NCBI GenBank assembly: GCA_900550295.1
Contig: URRM01000028.1
Span: 1-18,079, forward strand
DNA: 18,079 nt
Direction: 5' to 3'
From: an uncultured bacterium
Lineage (GTDB): Bacteria > Cyanobacteriota > Vampirovibrionia > Gastranaerophilales > Gastranaerophilaceae
The position numbers were made by a program, and so were the translations under genes. Below the pieces are notes generated by a model that worked only from the letters and a program-made list of their open reading frames with translations, was not told the origin of the DNA and did no database searches. Below are positions 14,437-18,079 of the stretch, one piece after another (positions within the stretch are counted from its first letter, which is position 1; each line of letters begins with the position of its first letter).

Positions 14437-15561
14437 ATGAACGAAAAGAAAAACATTTTAGTTGTATTTGGAACAAGACCGGAGGTTATTAAGTTAGCCC
14501 CTGTAATCCTAGAACTTAGAAAGCACGATGAATACAACGTAATTGTATGTAACACCGAGCAACAAAAAGAATTATCTAACCAAACGCTAGAGTATTTCGG
14601 GCTAAAAGCCGACATAAACCTTGATTGTATGCGCCCTAACCAACCTTTGGCGGAAATTCAATCTAGAATTTTATTAAGTTTAGACAAAGTTTTTAATGAG
14701 CAAAGTATTGATGCGACTATTGTTCAAGGTGATACAATGACTGTATTGACTGGTGCGCTTGTTAGTTTCTATCATAAAGTTCCAGTATTCCATGTAGAAG
14801 CGGGATTGCGTTCTTACGATATCTATGAACCCTTTCCGGAAGAGGTAATGCGCCAAATGACATCTCGTGTTACTCAGCTTCATTTTGCTCCAACTGAAAA
14901 GAACAAACAGGCTCTATTAAGCGAAGGTATTGATGAAAAGATGATATCAATTACTGGAAATACAGTAATTGATGCACTTTTCTGCTTGTCAGATGACGTA
15001 ATCGCCCGTTCTAAGTGCTTTTTTGAAGAAAAAAACATTCCAATAGACGACAAATTGGTACTTATAACTGCTCATAGACGTGAAAATCACGGCGAAAGAC
15101 TTGATAGAATTATAAAAGCGATACATGATTTGGCTACAAAGTATGCAGATCATACGTTTGTGATACCTGTTCATCCAAATCCAAATGTAAAAGATAAGAT
15201 TCATGAAAATCTAGGCAAATTAAGCAATGTCCACCTTTTGACACCACTTGATTACCCTTATCTTGTTTATTTACAACGCAATGCGAAGTTGATATTGACT
15301 GATAGTGGCGGTATACAAGAAGAAGCGCCTACTTTTGGTTGTCCGACTTTAGTTATGAGATATGAAACAGAGCGCCAAGAAGGCATAGAAGCTGGCGTTT
15401 CGACTTTGGTCGGCGCAGATTACGCTCGTATCCTGTCACTTAGCGAAAAAGTATTGTCAAAAGAAAAATCTCAAACAAGACTGACTGCTCAAAATCCTTA
15501 CGGTGACGGTCATTCAGCAGAGAAGATTGAGAAACTTATTCGAAATTTCTTCAAAATGTAG
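14437..15561 (+). CDS. wecB: UDP-N-acetylglucosamine 2-epimerase (non-hydrolysing)
   Basis: A 374-residue enzyme that interconverts UDP-GlcNAc and UDP-ManNAc for surface polysaccharide or wall-linked glycan. Family motifs run the whole length: FGTRPEVIKLAPV near residue 11, VQGDTMTVLTGAL, FHVEAGLRS, FPEEVMRQM, TGNTVIDAL, ITAHRRENHGERL, VIPVHPNPNV, TDSGGIQEEAPTFG and ETERQEGIEAG. The GTG at 14425 is in frame four codons upstream but has no ribosome binding site, so the ATG at 14437 with GAGAG five bases upstream is preferred. Where most relatives have a small or acidic residue before the TERxEG motif, this one reads MRYETER. It stands alone on its strand, divergent from trmFO and convergent with the branching enzyme gene. 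Soluble, full length. Confidence 0.96.
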   Translation: MNEKKNILVVFGTRPEVIKLAPVILELRKHDEYNVIVCNTEQQKELSNQTLEYFGLKADINLDCMRPNQPLAEIQSRILLSLDKVFNEQSIDATIVQGDTMTVLTGALVSFYHKVPVFHVEAGLRSYDIYEPFPEEVMRQMTSRVTQLHFAPTEKNKQALLSEGIDEKMISITGNTVIDALFCLSDDVIARSKCFFEEKNIPIDDKLVLITAHRRENHGERLDRIIKAIHDLATKYADHTFVIPVHPNPNVKDKIHENLGKLSNVHLLTPLDYPYLVYLQRNAKLILTDSGGIQEEAPTFGCPTLVMRYETERQEGIEAGVSTLVGADYARILSLSEKVLSKEKSQTRLTAQNPYGDGHSAEKIEKLIRNFFKM

Positions 15562-15568
15562 GTAGTTT

Positions 15569-15594
15569 ACGTACGTAAAAATACGTACGTTTTA
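15569..15594 (+). terminator. Hairpin after wecB
   Basis: ACGTACGTA (15569-15577), loop AAAA, TACGTACGT (15582-15590), then TTT. It is a perfect 9-base stem beginning 8 bases after the wecB stop. Each arm contains the self-complementary ACGTACGT. The T-run is short, so termination may be partial, with the stronger hairpin downstream as a backup. Confidence 0.6.
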
Positions 15595-15663
15595 TAACGG
15601 ACAAATTGATTTTTGATGCGTTTTAAATAATTGAGATTTTAAATTATATAAAAATAATTTATA

Positions 15664-15710
15664 AATAAAAAATGAGATTCAAATTTTTAATCAGAATCTC
15701 ATTTTTTATT
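15664..15710. terminator. Strong bidirectional terminator
   Basis: A perfect 17-base inverted repeat (15664-15680 and 15694-15710) with a 13-base loop. The GC-containing core is TGAGATTC/GAATCTCA, flanked by six A on one side and six T on the other, so it works in both directions. It lies between convergent wecB and the branching enzyme gene, 17 bases past the stop of the latter. Confidence 0.9.
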
Positions 15711-15727
15711 GTTTAATTTTTATCAAA

Positions 15728-17455
15728 TTACTTGTACAAAGGTGCAAGTTTTTTTGCTTGTTGTGGAATAACACCTTCTTCGATTGGAAGATATACTCTG
15801 TAGTCAATATCAGGGAAACAGTTGTCGATATCTTCGATTTCGTGAAGTTTAGCTTCATCGATATTGCCTGAATCAATCATATCTGCAATTGTTTCGAATC
15901 TGTCAACGTGTTCTCTAAATCTATCAGTTGCATAATCTTTAGCTTGCCATGTTGTAATTAAGAACGGCCAATCTGAAGATTGAAGTAACAAGTTTTCTCT
16001 TGACAATTGTGCTAAAGCTCTTAGCAACAATGCATCAGAAGGTTTTTCTTCATATCTTGATGCAATTTCAGTGATACGTTTTTCGCAAGAGTGGATAATT
16101 GGCCACATCCATTCTGTTAAGTGATTCATCCATACATAGAAATGCCCGCCGGCACCCCAAGAGCTTTCAGGAATTTGAATAGCTTCTTTTGGAGGGTAAG
16201 CTTCCAAGTATTCACCTGCAGTCATCATTTGAATATCATCTTTCAAGTACGTATTTAATTTTTTAACTACTTGTTTAATGAATTCAACACCTTCAAACCA
16301 CCAGTGTCCGAATAATTCTGTGTCGAATGATACCATTACAAGACCTTCTTTACCGTTGTGAGAGTTTTTGTAGTCGTTCAACAAGTGGTAAAGCATTGTT
16401 GTATAGTGGTCTGAATTTTCGTTAATTTTATTAAATGCTAATACAGGATCGTAAAGCATTTTGTCGCCTAAATCAGTTGTTGAAGAAGTAATTCTCCAGT
16501 AGTGCATACCTGATTTATCATCTTTTTTGTGGAATTCTCTGTAAACGCCGTCACCAGGGTAACCATCAGCAGCTGACCATACTTGGTAGCCTGCTTTGTC
16601 GTTTCTGCCCATAACTGCAACTTGTGCATCAGGTAACCAGTAAGCAGAGTATGTGTCGTAACCAGTTGCTTCACGTTCAGGAAGTGGAATATATTCAATA
16701 TTTCCATACATACCGATTACACGTCTGTTACCGATTGAGTTACCACCTTCGATAACGTGAGATTCAGTGAAGAAGTATTGAATGTCGTTATTTTGAAGAG
16801 TAACTTCTATAGCAGGACGCCATTTCTTTTGACCGTCTGAGCCTGTATATTGATAACCTTGTCTGTAAGCACATTCCGGTAACCAAGCGCCTTTTGCTTT
16901 TTTACCAAACAAGCGTTTTGTTGTATCAGAACCTACTTTGAATTGAGCATTCAAGTTGTTGTCTGTAGCAAGAAGTGGTGAGAAACCGTGAGTTGCACCT
17001 GATGTTGTAATTTCAATACAACCTAAATCTTGGTATTTTTTGAATGCTGCGATTAAATCTTTGTTATAACGATTTACAAAGTGGTCTTTAATTTTTGATA
17101 AGTGGTTGAAACAGAAGTTAGCTAAGTAGCTTAAGTGTTCAGAATTTTCAACTTTTGGATCAGGATATCTTTCAACATCTTCAGCTGCTGATTTAATTCT
17201 TGTATCCATGTATTCAACAAAACCATCTTGTAAATGTTTGTCGTTAAGTTGTTCAGCTAGGATTGGTGTAATACCAACTGTAAGTTTAGCTTTAATACCA
17301 TCTTCTTCGTACAATTCAGAGATTGCATCAAGAAGTGGAACGTATGTTTCTGCCATACATTCGTACAAATTTTCTTCACCGAATGGCCACATACCAGCTT
17401 TGCGGTAGTACGGCAAATGGCTATGTAACATAAAAACGAATTGACCTACTGACAT
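15728..17455 (-). CDS. GH57 1,4-alpha-glucan branching enzyme
   Basis: A 575-residue cytoplasmic GH57 enzyme of the branching-enzyme type (DUF1957 C-terminal region). It would cut alpha-1,4-glucan and re-attach the chain by an alpha-1,6 bond, in glycogen-like polymer synthesis. HSH at residues 11-13 (FVFMLHSHLPYY), the nucleophile Glu194 in WLPECAYRQG, and the acid Asp378 in SFDTELFGHWWFEG are all present. The loop YPGDGVYREFHKKDDKSG with YWRIT (about 299-323) is typical of characterised GH57 branching enzymes. A helical C-terminal domain includes SSWGAGGHFYVW and a Trp/Leu-rich stretch (LLLQSSDWPFLITT). The start is clear: GGAGG six bases before the ATG. It stands alone on its strand between the bidirectional terminator and the rpsT promoter region. 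An amylopullulanase-type activity is possible but less likely. Confidence 0.92.
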   Translation of the reverse strand: MSVGQFVFMLHSHLPYYRKAGMWPFGEENLYECMAETYVPLLDAISELYEEDGIKAKLTVGITPILAEQLNDKHLQDGFVEYMDTRIKSAAEDVERYPDPKVENSEHLSYLANFCFNHLSKIKDHFVNRYNKDLIAAFKKYQDLGCIEITTSGATHGFSPLLATDNNLNAQFKVGSDTTKRLFGKKAKGAWLPECAYRQGYQYTGSDGQKKWRPAIEVTLQNNDIQYFFTESHVIEGGNSIGNRRVIGMYGNIEYIPLPEREATGYDTYSAYWLPDAQVAVMGRNDKAGYQVWSAADGYPGDGVYREFHKKDDKSGMHYWRITSSTTDLGDKMLYDPVLAFNKINENSDHYTTMLYHLLNDYKNSHNGKEGLVMVSFDTELFGHWWFEGVEFIKQVVKKLNTYLKDDIQMMTAGEYLEAYPPKEAIQIPESSWGAGGHFYVWMNHLTEWMWPIIHSCEKRITEIASRYEEKPSDALLLRALAQLSRENLLLQSSDWPFLITTWQAKDYATDRFREHVDRFETIADMIDSGNIDEAKLHEIEDIDNCFPDIDYRVYLPIEEGVIPQQAKKLAPLYK

Positions 17456-17654
17456 AAAATGCCTCCATATTCTTATTTATTGATAGTTATCGTGTCTATT
17501 TTAGGGGTAATTGTAATAACAATATTTCCTTACTTAATTTATATCATGAACACAAAAATTATGTTACACATGTAATCATAAATTGTATCTATTTGTTACA
17601 AAATATTAAACAGGTGACTAGATTTACTAATATTACAATTTTGGCAAAGTGTTG

Positions 17655-17683
17655 TTGACATTAAATTTTATTTAGCTTACAAT
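17655..17683 (+). promoter_or_regulatory. Sigma-70-type promoter of rpsT
   Basis: TTGACA (17655-17660), exactly 17 bases, TACAAT (17678-17683). This is the best promoter match in the window, as expected for a strongly expressed ribosomal protein gene. The start would be near 17690, leaving a leader of about 83 bases. Confidence 0.85.
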
Positions 17684-17702
17684 TTTTTTGCTCACATCCT
17701 CA

Positions 17703-17749
17703 GAGTAGCAATGGGTTTAAAAAAGAAGTCATTAGCTTTTTTAAGACTC
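17703..17749 (+). promoter_or_regulatory. Hairpin in the rpsT leader
   Basis: TTTAAAAAAG (17716-17725) pairs with CTTTTTTAAG (17736-17745), nine pairs plus one G-U, around a 10-base loop. Flanking GAGT (17703-17706) and ACTC (17746-17749) can extend the fold. It ends 13 bases before the AAGGA ribosome binding site (17763-17767). Bacterial S20 is often autoregulated, so this could be a site for it; the stem is mostly A-U and the function is inference. Confidence 0.4.
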
Positions 17750-17772
17750 ACAACAAAGAAAGAAGGACAAAA

Positions 17773-18042
17773 ATGGCTAATATTAAATCTGCTAAGAAAA
17801 GAGTTTTAATTGCTGAAAGAAACCACGCTAAAAACGTAGCTTTTAAAACATCAATCAAAACAATTTTGAAAAAAGTTGTAGAATTAGCTAAAGCAAAAGA
17901 TGAAGAAAATTTGAAAGTTGCTTTATCAAAAGCATACCAATTATGCGATAAAGCTGTTTCAAAAGGTATTTTACACAAAAATACAGCTTCAAGAAAAAAA
18001 TCTAGATTAACTATCGCTGTTAACAAATTATTAGCTCAATAG
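17773..18042 (+). CDS. rpsT: 30S ribosomal protein S20
   Basis: An 89-residue, Lys-rich, helical protein that binds 16S rRNA early in small-subunit assembly. The N-terminal MANIKSAKKR, the RNHAKNVAFKTSIKT stretch and the C-terminal GILHKNTASRKKSRL are family hallmarks, and the length is normal. An AAGGA site lies five bases before the ATG. It stands alone in the window behind a near-consensus promoter and structured leader, the usual single-gene arrangement for rpsT. The 37 bases after the stop hold a weak hairpin, and the next gene is out of view. Confidence 0.98.
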   Translation: MANIKSAKKRVLIAERNHAKNVAFKTSIKTILKKVVELAKAKDEENLKVALSKAYQLCDKAVSKGILHKNTASRKKSRLTIAVNKLLAQ

Positions 18043-18047
18043 TTTTT

Positions 18048-18065
18048 AGATTTTAGAATCTTTTT
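18048..18065 (+). terminator. Possible short terminator after rpsT
   Basis: AGATT-TTAG-AATCT followed by TTTT, starting 5 bases past the rpsT stop. The stem is only five pairs, so this is a weak candidate. The window ends 14 bases later, so a better one may lie outside. Confidence 0.35.
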
Positions 18066-18079
18066 AAGGGCGCAAAACA

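Larger units (their letters stand above)
17456..17772. other. Divergent intergenic region between the branching enzyme gene and rpsT
   Basis: A 317-base gap. The right part holds the rpsT promoter and leader, listed separately. The left part should hold the branching enzyme promoter, but no convincing -35/-10 pair was found. Two short inverted repeats lie there: ATTGT-AATA-ACAAT (17510-17523) and TTACA-CA-TGTAA near 17564-17575. Either could be a regulator site. No tRNA or small ORF was seen. Confidence 0.5.

Noticed and set aside
14295..14615. 106-codon open frame on the minus strand across trmFO and wecB
   Set aside because: It overlaps two well-supported genes in other frames, is rich in Cys, Phe and Ser as chance frames are, and has no family motif.
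17748..18026. 92-codon open frame on the minus strand opposite rpsT
   Set aside because: It is the antisense of a certain ribosomal protein gene, and its hydrophobic composition follows from the Lys-rich codons of S20.

Overview
The window is low-GC DNA with short intergenic gaps and coherent bacterial genes on both strands. A secretin and its assembly ATPase imply a cell with an outer membrane. That fact, two different GH57 glycan enzymes of types common in Cyanobacteria, folate-dependent TrmFO and the strong AT bias together suggest a non-photosynthetic relative of Cyanobacteria (Melainabacteria/Vampirovibrionia, such as gut Gastranaerophilales). This placement is inferred from gene content. 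No rRNA or phylogenetic marker was compared.

Layout. (1) 16-3704, minus strand: a secreted OB-fold-like protein, a DUF3536-type GH57 glycoside hydrolase, and a small protein with an N-terminal Cys cluster. The last two have an inverted repeat that ends at their start codon and overlaps their ribosome binding site. (2) 4032-11523, plus strand: a compact operon for a type IV pilus / type II secretion-like machine. It encodes a PilP/GspC-like inner-membrane protein, a secretin (PilQ/GspD), an assembly ATPase (PilB/GspE) and a platform protein (PilC/GspF), followed by a 105-residue protein of unknown function and a short-chain dehydrogenase. (3) 11520-14368, minus strand: trmFO, pgeF (YfiH laccase-domain protein) and a short DegT-like PLP protein with a TTG start. 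These overlap or abut, and the last stop codon overlaps the stop of the pilus operon. (4) 14437-15561, plus strand: wecB, UDP-GlcNAc 2-epimerase, divergent from trmFO. (5) 15562-15727: two hairpins between convergent genes, one of them a strong bidirectional terminator. (6) 15728-17455, minus strand: a GH57 1,4-alpha-glucan branching enzyme. (7) 17773-18042, plus strand: rpsT (ribosomal protein S20) with a near-consensus promoter and a structured leader.

How the genes fit together. The plus-strand operon would give an outer-membrane channel, the inner-membrane protein that contacts it, a motor and its platform. No pilin, PilT, PilM/N/O or prepilin peptidase is in the window, so the machine must be completed from elsewhere. 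The two GH57 enzymes point to storage or structural alpha-glucan metabolism. WecB supplies UDP-ManNAc for surface polysaccharide. TrmFO, PgeF and S20 are housekeeping genes. No mobile element, CRISPR array or tRNA/rRNA gene was seen. Most of the window is ordinary core genome. The less ordinary points are the start-codon hairpins, a probably leaderless trmFO, a very long low-complexity insert in the secretin, altered c-di-GMP-type motifs in the ATPase, and the unexplained passenger genes.
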